Under the pieces are notes generated by a model that was given only the letters and a program-made list of their open reading frames with translations, had not been told where the DNA came from and did no database searches. The translations under genes and the position numbers were made by a program. A stretch of 64,000 nt of DNA, taken from contig CAKRCD010000005.1 of the NCBI GenBank assembly GCA_934307065.1, positions 1 through 64,000 on the forward strand. Reading direction: 5' to 3'. Origin of the DNA: an uncultured Bariatricus sp. GTDB taxonomy: Bacteria > Bacillota > Clostridia > Lachnospirales > Lachnospiraceae. Numbering within the stretch: position 1 is the first letter of the stretch; each line of letters starts with the position of its first letter. Of the stretch, positions 49,474 through 58,795 are shown in pieces.

Positions 49474-50478
49474 ATGGCAGGAACAACATTATCTGATGTG
49501 ATTGTACCTCAGTTATTTACTCCATATGTAATCAACAGAACAATGGAGCAGTCTAATTTAGTAAACAGTGGAATTATTGTAAATAATTCCGAATTTGACA
49601 CATTAGCTTCACAGGCTTCGCCACTGGTTAACATGCCGTTTTTTGAGGACCTTACAGGCGAATCAGAGGCTGTGACAGAAGGAACAGACCTTACGGCAGC
49701 AGGTATTAGTTCCAATCAGGATGTGGCTGCAATTATCCGGAGAGCAAAAATGTGGAGTGCGACAGACTTATCAGCCGCACTTGCGGGAAAAGACCCGATG
49801 GAAGCGATTGCGTCTTTAGTGGCTTCTTTCTGGGCAAGAGATATGCAGAAAGAACTGGTAGCAATCCTTGCGGGAATTTTTGGAAGTTATACAGATACAA
49901 GCGACACAGTTACACCATTAAAAGACAATATCCTTGATATTTCAGGTGGAAGCGGAGCGGCAGCAAAATGGAGTGGAACAGCATTCATTGATGCAGAACA
50001 GCTTTTAGGCGATAACAAAACTGCGCTTACCGGTGTCATGATGCACAGTGCTACAGAAGCAGCTCTCAAAAAGCAGAACCTTATTGAAACCGTACAGCCA
50101 TCCAACGATGTGGCATTTGGTCTGTATCAGGGAAAACGAGTAATTGTAGATGACGGATGCCCAGTAACGGGAAGCAGTTCTAGTCAGGTGTTCTCTACTT
50201 TTCTTTTTGGTCAGGGAGCCATTGCGCTTGGAAACGGAAGTCCGGTTGGTTTTGTTCCGACAGAGACAGACCGTGACAAGAAGAAAGGTTCAGGTATCGA
50301 TTATCTGATTAACAGAAGAACTTCTATTCTGCATCCGCGCGGCATCCAGTTTACAGGTAAGAGTGTGGCGAATGCGAAAACAGGACCGACGCGAGAAGAA
50401 CTTAAGGATGCAAAGAACTGGAATCCGGTTTATGAACATAAACAGATTCGAATTGTAGAATTTAGGCATAAGCTTTAG
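49474..50478 (+). CDS. Major capsid protein
   Basis: 334 residues. TLSDVIVPQLFTPYVINRTM, EQSNLVNSGIIVNN, SASPLVNMPFF-like sequence ASQASPLVNMPFFEDLTGES and IRRAKMWSATDLSAALAGKD match the coat protein of SPP1-portal-type phages, with HK97-like fold expected. It directly follows the scaffold. AAAGGTTAAAAAGGTGAAAAC upstream. Confidence 0.9.
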   Translation: MAGTTLSDVIVPQLFTPYVINRTMEQSNLVNSGIIVNNSEFDTLASQASPLVNMPFFEDLTGESEAVTEGTDLTAAGISSNQDVAAIIRRAKMWSATDLSAALAGKDPMEAIASLVASFWARDMQKELVAILAGIFGSYTDTSDTVTPLKDNILDISGGSGAAAKWSGTAFIDAEQLLGDNKTALTGVMMHSATEAALKKQNLIETVQPSNDVAFGLYQGKRVIVDDGCPVTGSSSSQVFSTFLFGQGAIALGNGSPVGFVPTETDRDKKKGSGIDYLINRRTSILHPRGIQFTGKSVANAKTGPTREELKDAKNWNPVYEHKQIRIVEFRHKL

Positions 50479-50506
50479 GCTTGTGCCTTGCATCCAGGAG
50501 GGTAGC

Positions 50507-50800
50507 GTGGAAGAAAAAATAATAAACAGCTTGCTGCTTCGGGAAGGAATGCCTAAAAGAGAGATTTTGGTGGATATGTTGGAAGATTGCAAATGTGACT
50601 TGCAGGACATGCTTCATGTAAAGGAATTGAACGAGTCGCACGCTTCCATTTTGAAGGAAATGGTTTTAATACGTGTCAATCATGATGGCATAGATGGAAT
50701 ATCCAGTGAAAGCAATGGTGGAGTATCCACAGCTTACTTGGATGATTTTCCAAAGTCATTGATTCGTAAGATTCGAAGCAAGCGGAAATTAAAGAGGTGA
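50507..50800 (+). CDS. Head-tail connector (Gp6-like)
   Basis: 97 residues from GTG at 50507 (CAGGAGGGTAGC upstream). A helical protein (SLLLREGMPKREILVDMLED, MLHVKELNESHASILKEMVL) ending SLIRKIRSKRKLKR, with size, fold pattern and position of the first connector below the portal. Sequence similarity is modest, so the call rests partly on gene order. Confidence 0.75.
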   Translation: MEEKIINSLLLREGMPKREILVDMLEDCKCDLQDMLHVKELNESHASILKEMVLIRVNHDGIDGISSESNGGVSTAYLDDFPKSLIRKIRSKRKLKR

Positions 50801-50804
50801 TTTC

Positions 50805-51119
50805 ATGTCGATTGCCAGAGATATGCGCACTTTTATGTTACAGAAGAAATCTGTTTCAAGAGGTCCTTCCGGAGCAAAAAAGGAAGTATGGGATAACCGG
50901 GATGAAATTAGGGTAGCTATTTACAAAAGTGATGAGAAGATTATGGCTGCAAGTGAGAAATACAAGGATGCCACACATATTGGCCTTACTTACTGTAAGT
51001 CAATAGAGGCTGGCAAATATCGCTTGAAGCTTGGAGAACATTTGTATTATGTGCAAAAAAGCGATCCAAGTCATAGGCTCACGAACCTTATCTTGAAAGA
51101 GGTTGATGCGGATGTCTGA
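50805..51119 (+). CDS. Head closure/adaptor protein
   Basis: 104 residues, beta-rich (EIRVAIYKSDEKIMAASEKY, THIGLTYCKSIEAGKYRLKL, YYVQKSDPSHRLTNLILKEV). Position and size match the head-closure (gp16-like) protein. AAAGAGGTGATTTC upstream. Confidence 0.75.
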   Translation: MSIARDMRTFMLQKKSVSRGPSGAKKEVWDNRDEIRVAIYKSDEKIMAASEKYKDATHIGLTYCKSIEAGKYRLKLGEHLYYVQKSDPSHRLTNLILKEVDADV

Positions 51120-51534
51120 TAATACAGAGTTTGAAAAAAGTGTGTTGGAAGCTATGGAACAGATTATTAGCCACGCTGCAACAGCTATGGAAACAGCGTG
51201 TTTTGTAGTGGAAGCAGAGGCTAAGAAAAACTGTCCTGTCGACATGGGACAGCTAAGAGCTTCCATTACCAGTGATGTTACGATTGATGAAAGTGGTATT
51301 ACAGGGTATATAGGGAGTAATTTGGATTACGCTCCCTATGTGCATAATGGAACTGGTATTTATGCTTTAGATGGTTCAGGCAGAAAGACACCATGGGGAT
51401 ACGAGGTGAAAGCGGGTAAATACGAAGGCTATTATCGGACGCATGGACAAAGACCAAACCAGTTTCTGGAGAATGCAAAGCTTTCAAAGAAAGATTATAT
51501 AGAGCAGATATTAGGAGGACAGAATGGAAAATAG
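51112..51534 (+). CDS. HK97 gp10-like tail-completion protein
   Basis: 140 residues from the ATG at 51112 (GAGGTTGATGCGG upstream, overlapping the previous stop). CPVDMGQLRASITSDVTI, YIGSNLDYAPYVHNGTGIYA and RTHGQRPNQFLENA are the HK97-gp10 signature. It joins the head to the tail tube. Confidence 0.88.
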   Translation: MSDNTEFEKSVLEAMEQIISHAATAMETACFVVEAEAKKNCPVDMGQLRASITSDVTIDESGITGYIGSNLDYAPYVHNGTGIYALDGSGRKTPWGYEVKAGKYEGYYRTHGQRPNQFLENAKLSKKDYIEQILGGQNGK

Positions 51535-51898
51535 CTTAAAAGATTATATTGAAGCGAACATCCCGGAGCTCTCGGGACGTATGTACCCAGTAATGGTAGT
51601 TGCCCCGGAAGAAGGAATTAATGTTGCATATACCTTTACAGACATATCTGCAGACCATTTAAATCAAAGTCAACTTACGCTAAATGTCATATGTGACGAT
51701 TATGATTCTGGAATGGAAATACATCGAAAGATACAAAGTATCCTTGCCATGGAAGAGGACGCTCCATTTGTGGTGTTTGGAAATGTGCGATTTCGTTCAA
51801 GATTGTCGTCAGGTGGTGGCAGGATTTACAACGAAGAAATTCAAAAATGGGAACTTAGTAAATATTACATCATTGATTGGAGGATGAAAAATGTCTAG
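51524..51898 (+). CDS. Tail terminator/minor capsid-type protein
   Basis: 124 residues. ISADHLNQSQLTLNVICDDY and EIHRKIQSILAMEED resemble tail-terminator proteins; it lies between gp10-like and tube genes, the expected place. It overlaps both neighbours by 8-11 bases. Confidence 0.7.
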   Translation: MENSLKDYIEANIPELSGRMYPVMVVAPEEGINVAYTFTDISADHLNQSQLTLNVICDDYDSGMEIHRKIQSILAMEEDAPFVVFGNVRFRSRLSSGGGRIYNEEIQKWELSKYYIIDWRMKNV

Positions 51899-52454
51899 TG
51901 AAAAAGATGAAATTATCTTAGGTGCTGGTGAGGTATATATGTATGCCTTTGATGGAGCGGAACTGCCAGAGAACAGCATCATTGAAACGGATGTCCACAA
52001 TGTGGGGCATTGCAGTGGTGGTTTTACCGTAGACTACAAGCCTACTAAGTACGATGTGCAAAATCAGTACGAGAAGATTGTAAGATCGTTTATCACGAAA
52101 GAGGAAATCACAGCAAAGACGGGTATACTTACATGGAATCTGAAAAATCTTGAAATGCTTTCCACCGGAGAGTATAAGGAAGATAAGCAGAAGAAAACAA
52201 GGACCTTACTGTTTACTGGTAAAGGAAAATCCTTAAAAACAATTTTACTTCGCTTTGTGCATGAAAAAGAAAATGGAAAGAAGCTTCGTTTTACCATGAT
52301 TGGACAGGGCGGCTCAGGATTTGCTATTGCATTTGAATCCAAAGAACTTACAATTGATGCGGAAATCAGTGCAATCAGTGTCTTGGATGGATTCCTGGCT
52401 AAATTCGAAGAGGAGCTTACGGATGAAGAAGCGGCAGCACTTACATCGGAGTAA
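51891..52454 (+). CDS. Major tail tube protein
   Basis: 187 residues. ILGAGEVYMYAFDGAELPEN, HNVGHCSGGFTVDYKPTKYD and KTGILTWNLKNLEMLSTGEY are typical of siphovirus tube proteins. It stacks as hexamers along the tape measure. A small hairpin follows, a usual means to boost its level over the chaperones. Confidence 0.85.
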   Translation: MSSEKDEIILGAGEVYMYAFDGAELPENSIIETDVHNVGHCSGGFTVDYKPTKYDVQNQYEKIVRSFITKEEITAKTGILTWNLKNLEMLSTGEYKEDKQKKTRTLLFTGKGKSLKTILLRFVHEKENGKKLRFTMIGQGGSGFAIAFESKELTIDAEISAISVLDGFLAKFEEELTDEEAAALTSE

Positions 52455-52462
52455 GTAATTAA

Positions 52463-52487
52463 GGGCGGGGGATAACCCCGCTCATTT
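52463..52487 (+). terminator. Weak hairpin after the tube gene
   Basis: GCGGGG (52465-52470) and CCCCGC (52476-52481) around GATAA, then TCATTT; probably a partial terminator. Confidence 0.5.
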
Positions 52488-52500
52488 AAGGAGGAGTGAA

Positions 52501-52800
52501 ATGCTAGATTTAGATAAATATATTAACAATAGTGTTGAAATGAAGATTCATGGTGCAATCATTCATGTGAAGCAACCAAGCGTTTTGCTGATTGAAAAAA
52601 TTGATAAAATTGAGGAAACGCAGACGAAAGATAACGTAAGAGAAAAGCGGCTGGAGATTGCCATGCTCATGCTTAATTACAACGAGGAAAAAATGGTATT
52701 TACTGTAGAAGATTTAAAAGAAATGACGCAGGAAGCAGTTTCTAAAATCATTACAACAATAGCTTCGCTTAGGTATGAGGCAGAGACAGACCCAAACTAA
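52501..52800 (+). CDS. Tail assembly chaperone (gpG-like)
   Basis: 99 residues. LDLDKYINNSVEMKIHGAII and KRLEIAMLMLNYNEEKMVFT match the first tail chaperone between tube and tape measure. The slippery heptamer CCCAAAC sits directly before its stop, allowing the longer fusion. Confidence 0.85.
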   Translation: MLDLDKYINNSVEMKIHGAIIHVKQPSVLLIEKIDKIEETQTKDNVREKRLEIAMLMLNYNEEKMVFTVEDLKEMTQEAVSKIITTIASLRYEAETDPN

Positions 52801-53123
52801 GACTTCCCATTCCGGAGGGAGATATAGGAAAGGCGGTATGCGAGAAATATTTCCCGGTTGAAGAATGGGAAAAAGGATATCAATTAAAAACAGTGATTAT
52901 TAAGAGAATAAGCGAGTATACAGGGCTTAATTTTAACGAAGTGCTGAATCTCCCGTATTCTTATTTTTTGCTGTTAAACAAGGAAAGCTGGGTAGACAGT
53001 TATATGCATTCTGAAAAGGGAATGGATGTCTTGAAGAACCTGTGGAGGTTGCAACAGACGAAAGCAGATGAGAAGGCGGTCAAAAAGTATGTGGGAGGTG
53101 AGCAGAAGTGTCAGCAGGAATAG
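52501..53123 (+). CDS. Tail assembly chaperone frameshift fusion (gpGT-like)
   Basis: A -1 shift at CCCAAAC (52791-52797) continues the first frame into CTA-AGA-CTT..., giving LRLPIPEGDIGKAVCEKYFP, VEEWEKGYQLKT, then a T domain (RISEYTGLNFNEVLNLPYSY) ending at 53123. The fusion is about 207 residues. The second frame has no ribosome-binding site and is open only from 52779, so it is made by frameshift. Coordinates give the outer limits; the frame changes near 52797. Its end overlaps the tape-measure start. Confidence 0.8.
52791..52797 (+). other. -1 programmed frameshift site CCCAAAC
   Basis: In frame as GAC-CCA-AAC-TAA, it is an X XXY YYZ heptamer; both tRNAs can re-pair one base back, and the stop codon is next. 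Confidence 0.8.
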
Positions 53124-56100
53124 AACTTGCACCTTTGGTTACGAAGATAAAGGTCGATACAAGTCAATTTGAAAAGGACATGGAAAAGGCGGCTCAAAAA
53201 GGGAAGCAAGAAGCAGATAAAGTAGAGAAGAGTTTAGCCGGTGTAAGAAAAGCTGGAGAGAGCTTATCGAAAACAGGGAGTCTGCTTACGAAAGGACTCA
53301 CTGTACCAATTGTTGGACTTGGAACTGCCACTACTAAGATGGCGGTAGATTTTGAAAGTAGTTTTGCAAAGGTCAGTACTCTTCTTGATGATGGAGTTGT
53401 AGATTTTTCAGAATATAAGGATGCGTTGATTGAAGGGTCAAATGATACGAAGGTTGCAGTGGATGAGTACTCGGAAGCTGTTTATCAGGCTATTTCCGCA
53501 GGTGTGGACCAGAGAAAAGCAGTGGAATTTACAACAGATGCAATGAAGCTTGCGAAGGGCGGTTTTACATCTGGAGCAAGTGCAGTGGATATTCTGACCA
53601 CAGCGATTAATGGATATAACTTAAGCGCTTCGGATGCAACTAAGCTTTCAGATATGCTAATTACCACACAGAACTTGGGTAAGACAACGGTAGATGAACT
53701 AAGCCAGAGCATGGGCAAGGTTATCCCGATTGCCAGTTCCGTAAACTTTGGCATGAATGAACTGTCTGCCAGTTATGCACAGCTTACCAAAAATGGTATT
53801 GCAACAGCAGAAGCAGGCACTTATCTAAAACAAATGCTTTCTGAGCTTGGAAAGACTGGAAGTGATGCAGACGAAGCATTGAAAGAGCTTACAGGTAGCG
53901 GTTTTGCTGAGTTGAAGCGGCAGGGAGTATCAACATCTGAAATTCTGAATATGATGAGTCAGTATGCAGAAAAAGATGGAAAGACGTTAAAAGATATGTT
54001 TAGTTCAGTGGAAGCCGGTTCTGCAGCACTCGTTCTTGCAAAAGGAAGCGGAGTGGAGTATAACCAAATGCTTGATGCAATGAACCAGAGCGCAGGGGCA
54101 ACGCAAGCCGCCTTTGATAAGATGGATGCCACACCGGCTGAACAGCTTAAAGGAGCTTTGAACGAGCTGAGAAACGCAGGTGTTAAGTTTGGAGTTTCAT
54201 TTCTGCCTATTTTGACTGATGTAACTACTGCTCTTGGAAAGGCTGCTGATAAATTTGGTAATTTGTCAGACGAGGAACGAAAGCAGATTATTCAGATGCT
54301 TGCAGTGACTGCAGCAATAGGACCAATGCTGAAAGCAACGGGAAGCTGGATAGAGACATTTACCAAGCTCGCACCTGCGATTACAAAAGTAAGTACCATA
54401 CTTGGTCAAAGTGGCGGTGCAGGACTTATAGGTAGTATGGCACAGTTTGCATCGGTTTGCGCACCCCTTGCAATTGGAGCGGCTGCTGTGGGAACAAGCT
54501 TGTATGCCATTCACGAGCAAGGACAGCTTATGAATCGTACCGTTATTGAATCTTCGGATGATATGTCTCTCATGGAAAGAGCTCTTGCGAAATTACAGGG
54601 TGTTGAAGTGAAATCCAGAGAGGAACTGGAAAAATTAGGTGTGGTTCACAAGGAATTCTCTAAGGATATTAGTAAAGAGTTTCAGAAATCTGTAGAAAAA
54701 TCTACCGAGGAATTACAGAACTTTAGTGTTTTCTTGCGGGAAATAGGATTGGATGATGTGATTACTACAGAGGAAAGTGATGCATTTGAACAGAGAATTG
54801 CGGATATGTGCAATCAGGCAATCAGTACGATACAGAGTAAGAAAGATGAAAGTCAGAGCGCGCTTAAGGAGTTATTTGTAGCAGATGATGGGCTTATTGA
54901 CGAAAGCGAGCAAAGGGTGCTGGATATTTTATCGGAGTCTAGTGACAAGCAAATTAAGACAATTCAGTTATTGCAGGAGCGAATCTTAGACATTAAGCAA
55001 AATGCTCTGGATGAGGGACGGGCACTAAGCGAAGAGGAAATTGCAATAATTGAAGAGAAAACAACCAGGATACGTCAGATTGAGCTGATGGCTGTAGGTG
55101 GAACACAGGAAGAGATTTTGTATGCTAAGAAAGAATTTGCCGAAAGGGTAAAGACGCTGGATGCTGAAAGCGCATCAGATTTGCTGAAAGAAAAAGCGAA
55201 AGCAAGGGACGAGGAAATTATTCAGATTAAAGCATCTTACGATACCCAAATTGAACTTTTAAAGCAAAAGGCAGCAGAATGCACTGGTGCTGATAAGGAA
55301 GAGCTGGAGAAACAGATTGCCAATCTGGAAGAGGACAGACAAAAGAAAATAGATATTCAGAATGAGCTTTACGATGAGTATATGAATATTGTCAAAGAAA
55401 AAAATCCTAAGTTGGCTGGTCTTATTGATGAGTATAACGGAGAGATTCTCACAAATGCAGACAAGAAGAGCCAGGAACTATTGGCTCAAATGATGGATAG
55501 TTATGACGGACTAAATCAGATTACAGAAAGCGGATGTTATCAAATTTATAACAAGACTGCAGGAATGTGGCAAAATATGAAAGTGACAGTCGATGAAAAT
55601 ACCGGTGCTATTACTGGAATTTACAATGAGTCTGCCGGAATGTGGGCAGGGTATACAGAACAGATAGCTGAGGATACCAAAGAAATGGCAGATTCGCAAT
55701 CAGATTCATATAAGCAGATTGGCGCTACACTTGGACTGTATGTAGATGAAGGTAAATTAGTTGTGGATGCCAATGGAAATGTTATTGCATCTATGGACGA
55801 TTTAAAAGAACATACAGATGGAACAAGAACTGGAATTATCAACCTCAATGGCACACCGTATAATATCACTGTAAATAAGGATGGAACAATTTCCGCATTA
55901 CGGCAAATCAGTGCAGAAGCGGATTATGCTGCAAGAAACAGAACTATTCGGATTGGAGTCGTAGGAAGCAATGTTTCCTCGGGGATTGCTTCAGCGGTAC
56001 AGAATGCAGTGAGCGGCGCAAGACATTTCAATGGTTTGGATAATGTACCGTATGATGGCTACAGAGCTGTACTGCACAAAGGCGAACGAGTGCTGACAGC

Positions 56101-56266
56101 AGAAGAAAATAAAAGTTATTCTGCAGAAATTGGCAAGACTGAACAGACTCCAAAAACATTGCATGCTACCTTCCATATTGGAAAACAACAGGTGATGGAT
56201 GCGATTGTACCGATTGTGGAAGATGCAATAACAGTAAATGCAGAGCTGGCAGAAAGAGGTGTATGA
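53108..56266 (+). CDS. Tail tape measure protein
   Basis: 1052 residues from GTG at 53108 (GGGAGGTGAGCAGAA upstream). TAPMP-type N-terminal domain (VDFESSFAKVSTLLDDGVVD, YQAISAGVDQRKAVEFTTDA, TLGKT-like LITTQNLGKTTVDELSQSMG), then hydrophobic segments (about 400-470), long coiled coils (about 490-800), and a C-terminal region with EYNGEI..., ASGIASAVQNAVSGARHFNG and VPYDGYRAVLHKGERVLTAE. It sets tail length and helps DNA entry; about 1050 residues suggests a tail near 150 nm by the common rule of about 0.15 nm per residue. Confidence 0.93.
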   Translation: MSAGIELAPLVTKIKVDTSQFEKDMEKAAQKGKQEADKVEKSLAGVRKAGESLSKTGSLLTKGLTVPIVGLGTATTKMAVDFESSFAKVSTLLDDGVVDFSEYKDALIEGSNDTKVAVDEYSEAVYQAISAGVDQRKAVEFTTDAMKLAKGGFTSGASAVDILTTAINGYNLSASDATKLSDMLITTQNLGKTTVDELSQSMGKVIPIASSVNFGMNELSASYAQLTKNGIATAEAGTYLKQMLSELGKTGSDADEALKELTGSGFAELKRQGVSTSEILNMMSQYAEKDGKTLKDMFSSVEAGSAALVLAKGSGVEYNQMLDAMNQSAGATQAAFDKMDATPAEQLKGALNELRNAGVKFGVSFLPILTDVTTALGKAADKFGNLSDEERKQIIQMLAVTAAIGPMLKATGSWIETFTKLAPAITKVSTILGQSGGAGLIGSMAQFASVCAPLAIGAAAVGTSLYAIHEQGQLMNRTVIESSDDMSLMERALAKLQGVEVKSREELEKLGVVHKEFSKDISKEFQKSVEKSTEELQNFSVFLREIGLDDVITTEESDAFEQRIADMCNQAISTIQSKKDESQSALKELFVADDGLIDESEQRVLDILSESSDKQIKTIQLLQERILDIKQNALDEGRALSEEEIAIIEEKTTRIRQIELMAVGGTQEEILYAKKEFAERVKTLDAESASDLLKEKAKARDEEIIQIKASYDTQIELLKQKAAECTGADKEELEKQIANLEEDRQKKIDIQNELYDEYMNIVKEKNPKLAGLIDEYNGEILTNADKKSQELLAQMMDSYDGLNQITESGCYQIYNKTAGMWQNMKVTVDENTGAITGIYNESAGMWAGYTEQIAEDTKEMADSQSDSYKQIGATLGLYVDEGKLVVDANGNVIASMDDLKEHTDGTRTGIINLNGTPYNITVNKDGTISALRQISAEADYAARNRTIRIGVVGSNVSSGIASAVQNAVSGARHFNGLDNVPYDGYRAVLHKGERVLTAEENKSYSAEIGKTEQTPKTLHATFHIGKQQVMDAIVPIVEDAITVNAELAERGV

Positions 56267-56925
56267 TAGTGGAAGATTTGACGTATCAGGTTGGAATCCA
56301 AATCGGAGAATTTCATACATGGGAGGATTTCCAGATGTACCTAAATGAGGTGTATTTGGGGGAAACAGTACAAGAACGGTTTACTGCGGATGTTCCGGGA
56401 TTAGGTACAATTGCATTTGATGATTTTCTGGATTTTCCAACGTACAAGCAAAGAACGCTCAGGTTTTCCTTTGATGTTATTGACAATGGTTTCCCCGGAC
56501 ACTATAGGATTAGCTCCAAAATCAAAAATGCATTCCAGGGAGAAAACAAGAAAATTGTCTTAGATGAAGACTCTGATTATTACTGGTTCGGCCATGTTTC
56601 AGTAGATACGCATAAGAAAAATGCGGTTGCAAGTACAGTCATTGTTACTTGCACAGTAAATCCATATAAGATGAAAAACGAGTTGACTATAGTAAAATCT
56701 GTAATCAGTGGCGAAGCTCAAATTATCTGCAGTAATGAAGGAAAAAGTGTAGTTCCAACCATTATTGCTGACAGCGACTTTAGAGTAGCATTTGAAGGAA
56801 CATCTTACGTGGTAAAGGCTGGAACAACGTTGCATCCGGATATGTTATTTCAACCGGGAGATAATATATTGGATTGTTACGGAAATGGAACGATTACTTT
56901 TGAGTATCGGGAGGGAAGTTTGTAA
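56263..56925 (+). CDS. Distal tail protein (Dit)
   Basis: 220 residues; overlaps the tape measure stop by four bases. FQMYLNEVYLGETVQERFTA, YKQRTLRFSFDVID, RISSKIKNAFQGENKKIVLD and GHVSVDTHKKNAVASTVIVT are Dit-type. It forms the hub joining the tube to Tal and fibres. Confidence 0.82.
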   Translation: MIVEDLTYQVGIQIGEFHTWEDFQMYLNEVYLGETVQERFTADVPGLGTIAFDDFLDFPTYKQRTLRFSFDVIDNGFPGHYRISSKIKNAFQGENKKIVLDEDSDYYWFGHVSVDTHKKNAVASTVIVTCTVNPYKMKNELTIVKSVISGEAQIICSNEGKSVVPTIIADSDFRVAFEGTSYVVKAGTTLHPDMLFQPGDNILDCYGNGTITFEYREGSL

Positions 56926-58784
56926 TGTACAAGGTATATTTAGATGAAAAACTATTATATCATCCCAACATGGAAGAACTTTCTTTAGGAAGGGCAAAAG
57001 TAAAAGTGGAACTCAATAAAGCAGGTAGTTTTGATTTCACTATATATAAAGCAAATAATAGGTATTCTGATATTAAGAAAAAGAAGTCCATCGTTACCAT
57101 TTACAATGAGGACAGACGCTTATTCCGTGGACGTGTTTTAAATGTCAAGAAAGGATTTTATAATCAGTTGCAAGTAACCTGTGAAGGGGAACTTGCTTTT
57201 TTGTTGGATTCTATGGTGCGACCTTATGAATTCAAAGGAAGAGTGGAGGAATATTTCCGGTTTTTAGTTGAATCCCACAATACCCAGATGGATGATGAGG
57301 CGCGCAAGTTTAAAATCGGACGTTGCACCGTTAAGGACCCGAACGATTATATAGTTCGGGCAAATACCGGAGTAAACGGTTATTCAAAGACTCTGGATGA
57401 AATGAAAGAAAAACTGGTTGAGAAGCTTGGCGGTTATCTCTGGACAAGGGAAGAATCGGATGGAATTTACATTGATTACTTAGAAGATTTTGAAACCATG
57501 AACAGCCAGTCGGTGGAATTTGCCAAGAATCTCCTTGATTTTGAGGAAACCATAAAAGGGCAGGACATTGTGACTGCCATTATTCCGCTTGGCGCAAAGC
57601 TTAAGGACGAAAACGGGGAAGAAATAGATGAACGTCTTACCATATCCTCGGTCAATGATGGAGTGGATTATGTATACAGTCCAGAAGCGGTGGAAAAGTA
57701 TGGTTATATCTTTGAAACCGTTACCTGGGACAATGTGGCCTTGCCGGAAAACCTGCTCCGCAAAGGAAAAGAGGAACTGCAGAACCACATCAACCTGACC
57801 CGTACTATAGAATTGCAGGCAGTAGACCTCCATAACATGAATCTGGACATCCAGAGCTTTGGACTTGGCAATTACACGAAGGTAATTAGTAAGCCTCATG
57901 ATTTTAATGAGATGCTGCTTACAAGGAAGCTGGATATTAATCTACTGGACCCGTCCGATGGAAGCCTGACTCTTGGTGATGAGAGAGTCACTTTTGTAGA
58001 TAAACAGGTGGAGGCTTCCAACAAAATCAACCAGACCATTAAGACAGTGGAGAAGATAACCTCGGATTATGAAATCAATAAGGAAAAGGTAGAGAAGCGG
58101 ATTGAAAGTATTGAAAATAAGCTGATGCTGGAGCTTGCAGCGAACAGTGGCACGTACCAGAAAATTGCATCTGATGGGACAGTGTCACCGGACTACACGA
58201 AAACTCCGCTTAGCCTGACTCCTGTTGTACGATTTAAGAATGTTGAGGTTAAGGACAACCTGCGCATCATCTGGAAGCGAAAAGCGGAAACTGCCGAGGA
58301 ATCCTTGTTAGATGGAGAAACTGTTACGGATGGTGTTTTGACGGTGAAAAACAACTTAAATGTGGATAGTGTGCGATATATTTGTTATGCAACTTATACG
58401 GTATCTGAAACCGAGAAATATGTAGCAAACGGATATCTGGACTTTGTAAGAGTCAGAGATGGAACGGAAGGAAGCAAGGGCGAGGATGCGATTATGCTCT
58501 ACATAGATTCAAGTAACGGAACAACATTTAAAAACAGTGACGTAGCAACCATATTTACAGTGAGCATATATGTTGGAGGATTGGTTATTGATAATTCGGA
58601 AAAATTAAAAAAAGTATTTGGCGAACATGCACATTTGCAATGGCTTGTGAAAAAGCATGGAGATACAGAATTTACAGAGATACCAATGGACGATCCAAGG
58701 CTAAATGATAATGGTTTTTTGTTTACTATTACAGCAAAAGATATAAGGTTTAAAGCAGTGTTTAACTGTGAACTGAATATTTAG
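56925..58784 (+). CDS. Tail-associated protein/prophage endopeptidase tail (Tal)
   Basis: 619 residues. The N-terminal 380 residues (MYKVYLDEKLLYHPNMEELS, VRPYEFKGRVEEYFRFLVES, DIVTAIIPLGAKLKDENGEE) are the Prophage_tail/Tal hub domain. A coiled coil (about 365-405) and a beta-rich C-terminal region (PVVRFKNVEVKDNLRIIWKR) follow, the latter ending in a module (EGSKGEDAIMLYIDSSNGTT) shared with the next gene. It caps the tail tip and takes part in host contact. Confidence 0.85.
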   Translation: MYKVYLDEKLLYHPNMEELSLGRAKVKVELNKAGSFDFTIYKANNRYSDIKKKKSIVTIYNEDRRLFRGRVLNVKKGFYNQLQVTCEGELAFLLDSMVRPYEFKGRVEEYFRFLVESHNTQMDDEARKFKIGRCTVKDPNDYIVRANTGVNGYSKTLDEMKEKLVEKLGGYLWTREESDGIYIDYLEDFETMNSQSVEFAKNLLDFEETIKGQDIVTAIIPLGAKLKDENGEEIDERLTISSVNDGVDYVYSPEAVEKYGYIFETVTWDNVALPENLLRKGKEELQNHINLTRTIELQAVDLHNMNLDIQSFGLGNYTKVISKPHDFNEMLLTRKLDINLLDPSDGSLTLGDERVTFVDKQVEASNKINQTIKTVEKITSDYEINKEKVEKRIESIENKLMLELAANSGTYQKIASDGTVSPDYTKTPLSLTPVVRFKNVEVKDNLRIIWKRKAETAEESLLDGETVTDGVLTVKNNLNVDSVRYICYATYTVSETEKYVANGYLDFVRVRDGTEGSKGEDAIMLYIDSSNGTTFKNSDVATIFTVSIYVGGLVIDNSEKLKKVFGEHAHLQWLVKKHGDTEFTEIPMDDPRLNDNGFLFTITAKDIRFKAVFNCELNI

Positions 58785-58795
58785 GAGGAATAAAA

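Noticed and set aside
52893..53123. Separate gene starting at 52893
   Set aside because: The frame is open upstream to the slippery site and has no ribosome-binding site; it is the frameshifted half of the tail chaperone.
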